A DNA stretch of 64,000 nucleotides from NCBI GenBank assembly GCA_020638155.1, contig JACKJB010000002.1:248001-312000 (forward strand). Reading direction: 5' to 3'. This DNA comes from Rhodospirillales bacterium. GTDB lineage: Bacteria > Pseudomonadota > Alphaproteobacteria > Micavibrionales > Micavibrionaceae. Position numbers and translations under genes: made by a program. Below, in pieces: positions 36,046-43,124 of this stretch (the stretch's first letter is position 1; each line of letters starts with the position of its first letter). The notes under the pieces are model-generated. The model searched no databases. It saw nothing but the letters and a program-made list of their open reading frames with translations, and was not told the DNA's origin.

Positions 36046-36756
36046 ATGACTGTCAAAGCCGTACTTTTTGATTGCGACGGGGTTTTAATCAATACCGAGG
36101 AAATCGGTTACAGGCTGTTATCAAAGATTTTTGCGCAGCATGCCATTCATTACAGCCGGGAAACTTTTGTCGAAATGCTCTCCGGGATTACCTATAAAGC
36201 TTTTCAGAAAAAGGTTTTGACGCAGCATCCCGAATTACCGGACGGATTTTTCGATGATTTTTCCGCGAAGATGCAAGTGGCGCATGATGCGGAAATGCGG
36301 GCGATCGACGGGGTGAAGGAATTGCTGCAAAATTTGAAAGACGCCGGGATCCCGTTTGCGGTCTGTTCGAATAGCGGCGCCGAAGGGCTGCGGCATAAAT
36401 TGAGGAAAACCGGGCTTTACGATTATTTTGTGCCGCATATTTATTCCCGCGATGATGTCGATCACGGCAAGCCTGCGCCGGATATGTATTTGCTCGCCGC
36501 CCGGATTTTTGATGTCGATCCCAAGGATTGCTTTGTCGTCGAGGACAGCATGACCGGGACGATGGCCGGGGTACGCGCGGATATGGGGGTGATCGGTTTT
36601 GTCGGTGAAGCGCACCGGGATGACAGCGAAGCGGGCTTTCTCAAGCGCGCCGGGGCGAAAATGATCGCGTTTGATATGGGGCAGGTCTGGGCGCATATCA
36701 GCCGCGCCCGCGGGATGTCTCCTGCTTCTAAGTCTCCTGAACCGGGGCCGCGCTAA
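36046..36756 (+). CDS. HAD-superfamily phosphatase (beta-phosphoglucomutase-like)
   Basis: A 236-residue HAD hydrolase. Motif I is VLFDCDGVLINTEE (nucleophile Asp), motif II is VCSNSGAEGL, the Lys motif is in DHGKPAPDMYLLAA, and motif IV is CFVVEDSMTGTMAGVRA. The helical cap after motif I fits the phosphoglycolate/phosphoglucomutase-type group. I chose ATG 36046, which has a GGGATGGG ribosome site, over ATG 36037. The substrate cannot be told. Confidence 0.88.
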   Translation: MTVKAVLFDCDGVLINTEEIGYRLLSKIFAQHAIHYSRETFVEMLSGITYKAFQKKVLTQHPELPDGFFDDFSAKMQVAHDAEMRAIDGVKELLQNLKDAGIPFAVCSNSGAEGLRHKLRKTGLYDYFVPHIYSRDDVDHGKPAPDMYLLAARIFDVDPKDCFVVEDSMTGTMAGVRADMGVIGFVGEAHRDDSEAGFLKRAGAKMIAFDMGQVWAHISRARGMSPASKSPEPGPR

Positions 36757-36763
36757 GGTTTGA

Positions 36764-37129
36764 TTACTTTATTTTGGGTGGCCATTCAGTGAAGCGTGGA
36801 TTGGATTTGTAAATTTCGTCTTCGAAGTAATGTTCAAACTCTGGAGCGACCGTCACGATGGCTCTTTTATATAAATCCTTTAGGTCTAGTGTGTTGCCGG
36901 GTTGGAACGGGGATTTGAACGATAAACGCTCCCTGTTTATAATCGTCAGGTTATGTGTGCCGGGTCGTACCACAGTGAGGTAAGAGCCCATGATATCTTC
37001 CCCTTCGTATGTTTCCATCTTATCACATTCAACCGTAAGGTTGAAAACGCGGTGGAGCGGCAAAATAGAAAAGGGCATAGCGCCTATTCTACTCCATCCG
37101 GCAGGCTTAACGTCTTTGACAGTTAACAT
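36764..37129 (-). CDS. Hypothetical 121-residue protein
   Basis: A small protein with a strong AGGAGAG ribosome site before its ATG at 37129. It has mixed beta/alpha character (LTVVRPGTHNLTIINRERLSF) and a Pro-rich C-terminus. I do not recognise a family. It converges with the HAD gene, with seven bases between the stops, and its upstream region holds a palindromic repeat. Confidence 0.65.
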   Translation of the reverse strand: MLTVKDVKPAGWSRIGAMPFSILPLHRVFNLTVECDKMETYEGEDIMGSYLTVVRPGTHNLTIINRERLSFKSPFQPGNTLDLKDLYKRAIVTVAPEFEHYFEDEIYKSNPRFTEWPPKIK

Positions 37130-37166
37130 TGCAATCTCTCCTGTTCCTTTATTTTTGATGATAAGT

Positions 37167-37304
37167 CATTTCAATTAAGAATCGGACATCTTGCCCTTGG
37201 ACGTCATCCCGAACGCATGTGAGGGATCTCCCGACAATCTGGAGATTTCTCAGCTTCGCTTCGAAATGACACTATTAGATTTTGTCCGATTCTTAACTGA
37301 AATG
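37167..37304. repeat. Nested palindromic repeat, copy A1
   Basis: The outer arms 37167-37188 and 37283-37304 pair over 21 of 22 positions. Inside, the core (37203-37270) begins GTCATCCCGAACGC and ends CGCTTCGAAATGAC and pairs further (GGGATCTCC with GGAGATTTC). The same element is present inverted at 54641-54790. Between the two copies the outer arms differ at several positions but keep pairing in each copy, as expected for a structure under selection or arm-to-arm conversion. Confidence 0.75.
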
Positions 37305-37392
37305 GCTATAAACCATAGGGCGGGGTGCTTGTTTCGTCAATATTTTACGGAAGTTAGTTTGAAAATACGGAGATTTGCCCTATAATAATAAG

Positions 37393-37885
37393 TGCCGGGG
37401 CTTGCTCCGGCTATGATGCTAAACGCTTTGCGGAATAAGCGTTGTGGACCCGGGGGCAGTACCCGGCAGGTCCACCAAAATCCGGAGTAGTGAGCGAAGC
37501 GAGCGTTTACGAGGATTTTGCCCTCCAAAGCCTTGGCGAAGGGGGGCTGGTTGCCAGAAGCAATATTGTATCCTCCTTCGCCAAGGCTTCGGAGGACGCT
37601 CAAAATCCTTAACCTCGCTTTGCTCGATAACGGATTTTGGCGGGCCTGAAACAGGATCGACACGCGTAGTAAAGGCAAAGTTTGTATCCGGCATGGTACC
37701 ACCGTTATCGGGCTTTTTTATAGTTGCAAACGACAACTATGCTTTCGTAGCAGCCAACGACAACGCTGTTGTTGGTGAAGCAATCGCTGCCTAATTGGGC
37801 CGCCTTGCGCGCTACACTTGAATTCCTGATGGTTTAAGCGCTATCAGGTGGGGCTGGCGGCGCCTAGCAACAGAAGCCGCCGCTT
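37393..37885 (+). ncRNA. ssrA: Permuted two-piece tmRNA (ssrA)
   Basis: tmRNA rescues stalled ribosomes and tags the unfinished protein. The gene is circularly permuted as in alphaproteobacteria. The acceptor piece comes first (about 37393-37477), with a T-arm-like CGGGGGCAGTACCCG and an encoded CCA (37475-37477). An intervening segment (about 37478-37641) follows, and then the coding piece (from 37642, GGGCCTGAAACAGGATCGAC). Its first seven bases pair with CAGGTCC (37467-37473) to form the acceptor stem. The tag frame starts at GCA 37726 and ends at TAA 37792-37794: ANDNYAFVA followed by ANDNAVVGEAIAA. A GC-rich hairpin and T-rich stretch end the gene. Exact 5' and 3' ends are estimates. Confidence 0.93.
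37478..37641 (+). other. Intervening segment of the permuted tmRNA precursor
   Basis: This part links the acceptor and coding pieces and should be removed in processing. It extends the acceptor stem: CCAAAATCCG (37475-37484) pairs perfectly with CGGATTTTGG (37631-37640). Further paired blocks are GAGCGAAGCGAG with CTCGCTTTGCTC, AGGATTTTG (37512-37520) with CAAAATCCT (37601-37609), and an inner 21-base pair at 37522-37542 and 37575-37595 with one mismatch. The whole segment is one long hairpin and about 160 bases long. Confidence 0.75.
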
Positions 37886-37893
37886 TCTTTTTC
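37856..37893 (+). terminator. Terminator-like hairpin at the tmRNA 3' end
   Basis: GGCGGC (37857-37862) pairs with GCCGCC around 37876-37881 across the GCCTAGCAACAGAA loop and is followed by a T-rich run (37884-37892). The hairpin is probably also part of the tmRNA fold and serves as the end of transcription. Confidence 0.55.
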
Positions 37894-37894
37894 C

Positions 37895-38785
37895 TTACAC
37901 AGTTCCGATATCAGGGATTTTACGGTGTTCCGTGCGGATTAGCCACAGGCCGCTGGCGATGATGATTGCCGCGCCGATCCCGGTCCAGAGATCCATGACG
38001 TCGCCAAAAACGACATAGCCGAGTGCGATCCCCCAGAGCATCTGGGTGTAGTGAAACGGGGCGGCAACGGCGGCGGGGGCTTTGGCAAACGCGATGGCCA
38101 GGGCAACGAGCGCGACTGCGCCGCTGACGCCGCAAAAAGCGAGTAGTCCCAGATGCGGCAGAGACGGGAGCGTAAAATCAGGCAGGGCGAGCAGGAAGAT
38201 ACAGGGGGTGATGACAAGTTCGACATACAGACCGAAGGAGAGAGGGGATTCTTTCCCCGTACCGATTTTTCCGGCCAGCAGGTTTGCCACGGAAAACAGG
38301 ACGGCAGCGCTCAGGCAGGCAATTGACGCGGGCTCCAGGGGAATGATGCCGGGTCTCAGGACAATTAATACGCCGATGAAACCGACGATTACAGAGGCCC
38401 AGCGTTTCCAGTCAACACTCTGTCCTAAAAGCGGGATAGACAGGATTGTCGTTATAAACGGCGCGGCGAAAACCAGAGCGTAAAATTTGGCGAGGCTGAT
38501 TTGCTGCAGGGCGTAAATGGCGAGAAGGAACTGGGCCAGCAGCAATATGCCCCGCAGGATGTGCAGTCTCAGGTGCCCTGTTTTCAGGGCGTTTTTAATG
38601 CCGCCGGTCAACCGGCAGTAGACCAGCATGGCGATGGTGCCGAACAGGCTGCCGAAAAACCCCATGACATAGATTGAATAAAACGGGCTGACATACTTGT
38701 ATATGGCATCGCCGATGGCAAACAGGCTGAAGCCGATAATGGCCAGCAGCACGCCTTTGATCGTGTCCGTTTTCAGGTTATCCAT
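37895..38785 (-). CDS. EamA/DMT-family membrane transporter
   Basis: A 296-residue protein with about ten membrane helices in two halves, as in the EamA branch of drug/metabolite transporters. Typical parts are LAKFYALVFAAPFITTILSIP in the first half and APFHYTQMLWGIALGYVVFG in the second half. The substrate is unknown. It is a paralogue of the transporter at 20822-21715. Its 3' end meets the tmRNA terminator region head-on. Confidence 0.86.
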   Translation of the reverse strand: MDNLKTDTIKGVLLAIIGFSLFAIGDAIYKYVSPFYSIYVMGFFGSLFGTIAMLVYCRLTGGIKNALKTGHLRLHILRGILLLAQFLLAIYALQQISLAKFYALVFAAPFITTILSIPLLGQSVDWKRWASVIVGFIGVLIVLRPGIIPLEPASIACLSAAVLFSVANLLAGKIGTGKESPLSFGLYVELVITPCIFLLALPDFTLPSLPHLGLLAFCGVSGAVALVALAIAFAKAPAAVAAPFHYTQMLWGIALGYVVFGDVMDLWTGIGAAIIIASGLWLIRTEHRKIPDIGTV

Positions 38786-38932
38786 GAGTCGTCCGCAATT
38801 TTGTCCACAGCTATATTAGCGAAAAGAAGAGTCCGCTATGGATTTGTTCATATAGTATATGCGAATCATAAAAGGTAAAAATAAAAACGCCCTTCTTTCC
38901 ATGTCCTGCCGACATAATGTACAGTAAATGCC

Positions 38933-39433
38933 ATGACAAATGATGACGACGATATTCTGCGCTACGATAAAATGGTCGAATACGCCCTGCGCGGCGTCGT
39001 GCGCCAGGCCATAGAAGAGGTCATGGATGACGGCCTGCCGGGCGAGCATCATTTTTACATTACCTTTATGACCGATTTTCCGGGTGTCGATATCCCTGAT
39101 TACCTGCGGGACCGCTATCCGGGAGAAATGACGATCGTGCTGCAGTACCAGTTTTACGATCTGAACGTTGATAAAGATAAGATGAGCGTCACGCTGTCCT
39201 TTAACAATGTTCCCGAGCGTCTTGTGATCCCGCTCGCCGCGATTACTATTTTTGCCGACCCGTCCGTTAACTTTGCCCTGCAGTTCCAGCCGCTCGGCGA
39301 AGATGGCGGGCCTGATTTTGATCCTGAAGACCTGCTCGATGATGACGATAGCGGGGATGACAAAGGGGATAAAGATAAGGGCGAGAAAACCGGCGAAGTC
39401 GTATCTCTCGATAAATTCCGGAAGAAGGATTGA
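38933..39433 (+). CDS. sspB: SspB, ClpXP adaptor for tagged proteins (alpha type)
   Basis: SspB binds ssrA-tagged proteins and delivers them to ClpXP. The 166-residue product starts RYDKMVEYALRGVVRQAIEEV and contains FYITFMTDFPGVDIP and VLQYQFYDLNVDKDKMSVTLSF, as in the alphaproteobacterial family. A low-complexity acidic Asp/Lys linker (about 130-155) precedes the C-terminal VVSLDKFRKKD, the likely ClpX-contacting end. It lies about 1 kb from ssrA, whose tag it should recognise. Its stop overlaps the next start (TGATG). Confidence 0.9.
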   Translation: MTNDDDDILRYDKMVEYALRGVVRQAIEEVMDDGLPGEHHFYITFMTDFPGVDIPDYLRDRYPGEMTIVLQYQFYDLNVDKDKMSVTLSFNNVPERLVIPLAAITIFADPSVNFALQFQPLGEDGGPDFDPEDLLDDDDSGDDKGDKDKGEKTGEVVSLDKFRKKD

Positions 39434-40386
39434 TGTTCTGGCGGGATGATATCGATCCCGGTCACGAACACCATAAAGTGCTGATCCATAAGGGCGCTTT
39501 TGTGGATTCTTCGCGTGGTGAGCGCGCGGTTCCCTATAAGGTTTATTATCCTGTGGCTCATGATCTGGCGCATCTGCCGGTCGTGATCTGGTCGCACGGG
39601 CTTGGCGGCAGCCGGGACGGAGCAGCGTTTTTAGCGCGCTATATCGCCGGGAACGGTTATGTCGTCGTCAATATCCAGCATGCCGGGACCGATACCGGGA
39701 TCTGGGAAGGCAAGCCCGGTCATCCGTGGGATGTGATCCGTAAGGCGCATATTCCGCGCCAGGCTTCGCTCGACCGGTTTTACGATGTGCCGTTTGTTAT
39801 TGATAACCTGCCCAGGCTGGCCGCAGAAAAGCCGGAGATCGGCGCGCATATGGATCTGGAGCGGCTCGGCATGTCCGGTCATTCCTTTGGCGCGATGACG
39901 ACGCAGGTGGCTGCCGGGCAGCTGTTCCCCGATGCGCAGGAGCAGCTTGTCAGTTTGAAGGAAAGCCGTATCAGCGCCGGGATCTTATACAGCTTTACGC
40001 CGATGGCACATTTAACCGATGCGCCGGGGGATGTGCTGTACGGTCCGATGGATATCCCGCTGCTGTTCATGACCGGGACCGATGATGAAAGCCCGGTGGA
40101 TACGTATGATTACACCTACCGGATGCCGGTTTATGAGCATGCGGGCAGTGCGGAAAAGAGCTTGCTGGTGTTGCAGGGCGGCGATCACATGGTGTTCGCC
40201 GGGAGTCGCGGCAAGTTAGAGGCCCATCCCAAACGGCATCTTCATGAAGATATCATCAAGGCGCTCTCGCTTGCCTTCTGGGATTGCTATTTAAAAGAGG
40301 ATGCTTCGGCTGCGGACTGGCTTAAAACGGGCGGCGCCAAAGCATGGCTTGGCGCCGAAGCAGAATATGATTTTTCAGGCTCTTAA
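39433..40386 (+). CDS. Alpha/beta hydrolase (PAF-acetylhydrolase/dienelactone-hydrolase-like)
   Basis: A 317-residue hydrolase. The oxyanion region is VVIWSHGLGGSRDG, the nucleophile elbow is GMSGHSFGAMTT (Ser), the acidic residue is likely in LFMTGTDDESP, and the His is in LQGGDHMVFAG. The order and spacing fit the platelet-activating-factor acetylhydrolase/dienelactone hydrolase group. ATG 39433 overlaps the sspB stop. The substrate is unknown and there is no signal peptide, so it is probably cytoplasmic. Confidence 0.87.
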   Translation: MFWRDDIDPGHEHHKVLIHKGAFVDSSRGERAVPYKVYYPVAHDLAHLPVVIWSHGLGGSRDGAAFLARYIAGNGYVVVNIQHAGTDTGIWEGKPGHPWDVIRKAHIPRQASLDRFYDVPFVIDNLPRLAAEKPEIGAHMDLERLGMSGHSFGAMTTQVAAGQLFPDAQEQLVSLKESRISAGILYSFTPMAHLTDAPGDVLYGPMDIPLLFMTGTDDESPVDTYDYTYRMPVYEHAGSAEKSLLVLQGGDHMVFAGSRGKLEAHPKRHLHEDIIKALSLAFWDCYLKEDASAADWLKTGGAKAWLGAEAEYDFSGS

Positions 40387-40667
40387 AGTCCGGGGCTGTT
40401 GTCCGGCTTGTGTGCCGGGCCGGAACCGCCCTGTGTCGCCGTATCAAGGCCTGCCTGTACGGCTTGCGCCAGGGTTTGCTCTCCGTCCTGTGTGACTTCC
40501 AGCGTATAAGAATCGGCGCCATCAAGCGGCACCACTTTCACCGCTGCCACAGCGGACAGACGGGCCTGTGCCGGGTTAAACGGGATGCCTTCTTCGGGCA
40601 GGGTTTGCCCGGTCGCCATTTGCAGTCCGGCAATGCCGCTTGCGATGAGTTCTGCGTGGTTGGTCAT
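40383..40667 (-). CDS. Hypothetical 94-residue protein
   Basis: A small protein with a strong AAGGAG ribosome site before its ATG at 40667. It is mostly polar, with a Gly/Pro/Ser-rich C-terminus (SGPAHKPDNSPGL). I see no motif. Its end overlaps the end of the hydrolase gene by four bases. Confidence 0.65.
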   Translation of the reverse strand: MTNHAELIASGIAGLQMATGQTLPEEGIPFNPAQARLSAVAAVKVVPLDGADSYTLEVTQDGEQTLAQAVQAGLDTATQGGSGPAHKPDNSPGL

Positions 40668-40696
40668 GGTTCTTTCTCCTTCGCCTTTTTTATTTT

Positions 40697-41092
40697 TTAA
40701 TCTCTGACAATAAAGCTTAAATGATGAATGATTTTCTCTCCGCCGTAATTGGCAATCAAATAAAGCCTTTTTTGTTCTTTATACTCTTCTAACTCTTTGG
40801 CCGGGATTTTGGTTTCAATCTCGGTGATGGTTCCGCCCATCTGGGCGACAATGATTTTTCCCTGCCCTTCGTCCCATTCGATCCAGCTTGGGACGTCTTC
40901 GAATTCATGATCGACGACAAGGGCGATATTATCGTTATGGTGCAGGAAAACCGCATCGGCATTGGTGATGATCTGCGGTCCTGCATAGACCGGTTTTTCC
41001 GGTGCCGCTTGTGTATCGCCCTCATCTGCTGTGGTCCTGCACAGGCCAAAGCATTGTAATAGCGCGCGAATGGCTGCCGTTATTTTTCCCAT
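40697..41092 (-). CDS. Hypothetical 131-residue protein
   Basis: A small soluble protein. An N-terminal helix with cysteines (LLQCFGLCRT) precedes a mixed domain with HEFEDVPSWIEWDEGQGKIIVAQ and a C-terminal helix KELEEYKEQKRLYLIANYG. I do not recognise the family. It lies just before the 40383 gene on the same strand, probably as a two-gene unit. Confidence 0.65.
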   Translation of the reverse strand: MGKITAAIRALLQCFGLCRTTADEGDTQAAPEKPVYAGPQIITNADAVFLHHNDNIALVVDHEFEDVPSWIEWDEGQGKIIVAQMGGTITEIETKIPAKELEEYKEQKRLYLIANYGGEKIIHHLSFIVRD

Positions 41093-41220
41093 AGTGATAA
41101 AGCCCTTTGCTTATCTTATCCCCCATAGACTATACGATTTTTGCGTAAAAGTATGGTTAAAAAGGACATTTTATTGCCGGGCCGGTTGCTTTTCCGGGAT
41201 GGCGGCGCTACATCAGGCAG

Positions 41221-42162
41221 ATGAACAGTGAACACGCCATTGAAATCGCGGGCCTGACGAAAACCTACAAAGCATCGGGCCGCAGCCCTGAAAAGCATGC
41301 TTTGAAGGGGATTGACCTTGCGATTAAAAAGGGCTCGATTTTCGGGCTTCTCGGCCCGAACGGGGCTGGAAAATCCACGATTATCAATATCATGGCTGGT
41401 CTGGTGATGAAAAGCGCCGGGACGGTCAAAATCTGGGATATCGATATTGATAAGGACCCGCGCCAGTCCCGCGCCGCGATCGGGGTGGTGCCGCAGGAAA
41501 TTAACTTCGACCCGTTTTTCAGCCCCACACACCTGCTGGAAATTCAGGCCGGGCTTTACGGCGTACCCAAGGCCGAGCGGCGGACTGAAGAGCTTTTACG
41601 GCTTGTCGGGCTGGAAACGCAATCCGAATCCTATACGCGGGCGCTGTCCGGCGGGATGCGGCGGCGGCTGATGGTGGCCAAGGCGATGGTGCATAATCCG
41701 CCCGTGCTGGTGCTGGACGAGCCGACTGCCGGGGTGGATATCGAACTGCGCCGGGCGCTGTGGGATAATGTCCGGGCGCTCAATGCGCGGGGAACGACGG
41801 TTTTGCTGACGACGCATTACCTGGAAGAGGCCGAAGAGCTGTGCGACACGATTGCCATTATCAATCACGGGCAGATCATCGCCCATGCCGAAAAAGAAGC
41901 ACTTTTGGCGCAGATCGACCAAAAGGAAATCGTGTTCCGGCTCGACCGGGCGATTGAAAAGATGCCGGACGGGCTGGAGCGTTTTGCCGTCCAGAAGCAG
42001 GGCGCGCGCTCGCTGATGTGCCGCTATAGCCCCGGCGAAGCGGCGGTTGGCGAGATGATCGCGCTGATCGGCCAGGCCGGCTACGGGATTGCCGATATTT
42101 CAACCAGTGAAAGCAGTTTAGAGGATGTTTTCCTGCAAATGACCAGCGGGCACGCTGCGTGA
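41221..42162 (+). CDS. ABC transporter ATP-binding protein
   Basis: A 313-residue ABC ATPase of the multidrug/daunorubicin-resistance type. Walker A is GLLGPNGAGKSTI (about residue 43), the Q-loop is VVPQEINFDP, the signature is RALSGGMRRRL, Walker B is VLVLDEPTAGVD, and the H-loop is LLTTHYLEEAEELC. The C-terminal domain after about residue 230 fits this group. A membrane permease gene normally follows, but here the next gene on the strand is a tRNA, so the partner is missing from the window. Confidence 0.9.
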   Translation: MNSEHAIEIAGLTKTYKASGRSPEKHALKGIDLAIKKGSIFGLLGPNGAGKSTIINIMAGLVMKSAGTVKIWDIDIDKDPRQSRAAIGVVPQEINFDPFFSPTHLLEIQAGLYGVPKAERRTEELLRLVGLETQSESYTRALSGGMRRRLMVAKAMVHNPPVLVLDEPTAGVDIELRRALWDNVRALNARGTTVLLTTHYLEEAEELCDTIAIINHGQIIAHAEKEALLAQIDQKEIVFRLDRAIEKMPDGLERFAVQKQGARSLMCRYSPGEAAVGEMIALIGQAGYGIADISTSESSLEDVFLQMTSGHAA

Positions 42163-42212
42163 GTTAATATTTGCGCTTTGGCCCTTGTTCTGCTATCAGA
42201 TCACAATCTTAT

Positions 42213-42288
<76 letters not shown>

Positions 42289-42365
42289 CTGCTTCGCTAA
42301 AGCTACGCAGTGCTTCGCGAGTAAACGTAAATGGGTTTTGTCAGAACCCGTGGCAGCCCCTGACT

Positions 42366-43106
42366 TTATTTCAGTTTGAAACCGATCGGTATGTTGAGCG
42401 ACAAAGGTGCTGGCAACGATGGTGGTACGGCAGGTAGCGGTGCGGCGCTATCGACGATGTCCAGGACAGTCTGATCGAGAATGTGGTGTCCGGTGCCTTT
42501 GACCAGTTTTTTTGTCAGGATGCTTCCGTTTTTACTGATGCTGATTTTAATGACGGCATCCCCTTCTATGTTCCTGCGACGGGCGCTGTGCGGGTAAAAA
42601 CGGTGCGCTTCAATCGCTGCGCGGACGATATCCTGGTAACGGATTTTTTCTTGTCCTGAGCCTCCTGCATAGGATGGATATTCTGTTTTATTCGATGCGG
42701 CAGCAGGGCTTGTACGCAAGAGCTGCTGCGGTGCGGATTTTTGATTTTGGGCAGGTTCCTGCGTCTTCGTTTTTATGTCGCCCGTTTTTTCTTCGGCTAC
42801 AGGTTCGGGAAGGGGGTCTTCCTGCTTTTTAGCCGGAGCTTGCCGTTTTGCCGTTTCGAGGGCATCGGGCGTCTGCATTGTCGGTGCAGGCTCCTGTAGC
42901 AGTGTTACATAGATTGGAGGCATATCCACCCGCGTATCGTGGCCCCCTGCACTGTACCCTTCATAAAACGCCATGATGATGCCCCCTGCGATCGCCAGAT
43001 GCAGTAATATGGACGCGCAGAGTGAAATAATTCCCTCCGCCATGCCGTATCCGAGGATCGGCGTGGCGGAAAAGGAAATCTGTTTGTCGGCGTGTAAGTC
43101 TTCCAT
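42366..43106 (-). CDS. tonB: TonB-like energy transducer
   Basis: TonB transmits proton-motive force from the inner membrane to outer-membrane receptors. The 246-residue product has an N-terminal membrane helix (about residues 27-48, ISLCASILLHLAIAGG), a Pro/Lys/Glu/Gln-rich spacer (about 75-145), and a C-terminal TonB domain with YPHSARRRNIEGDAVIKISI. Its start lies 18 bases beyond the receptor stop on the same strand, so they likely share a transcript and this TonB may be dedicated to that receptor. No exbB/exbD is seen nearby. Confidence 0.88.
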   Translation of the reverse strand: MEDLHADKQISFSATPILGYGMAEGIISLCASILLHLAIAGGIIMAFYEGYSAGGHDTRVDMPPIYVTLLQEPAPTMQTPDALETAKRQAPAKKQEDPLPEPVAEEKTGDIKTKTQEPAQNQKSAPQQLLRTSPAAASNKTEYPSYAGGSGQEKIRYQDIVRAAIEAHRFYPHSARRRNIEGDAVIKISISKNGSILTKKLVKGTGHHILDQTVLDIVDSAAPLPAVPPSLPAPLSLNIPIGFKLK

Positions 43107-43124
43107 TTTTAAAATATACGCTGA

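Noticed and set aside
37444..37794. 116-residue ORF across the tmRNA gene
   Set aside because: The frame runs through the acceptor piece and intervening segment only by chance; just the last 22 codons, the tag, are translated.
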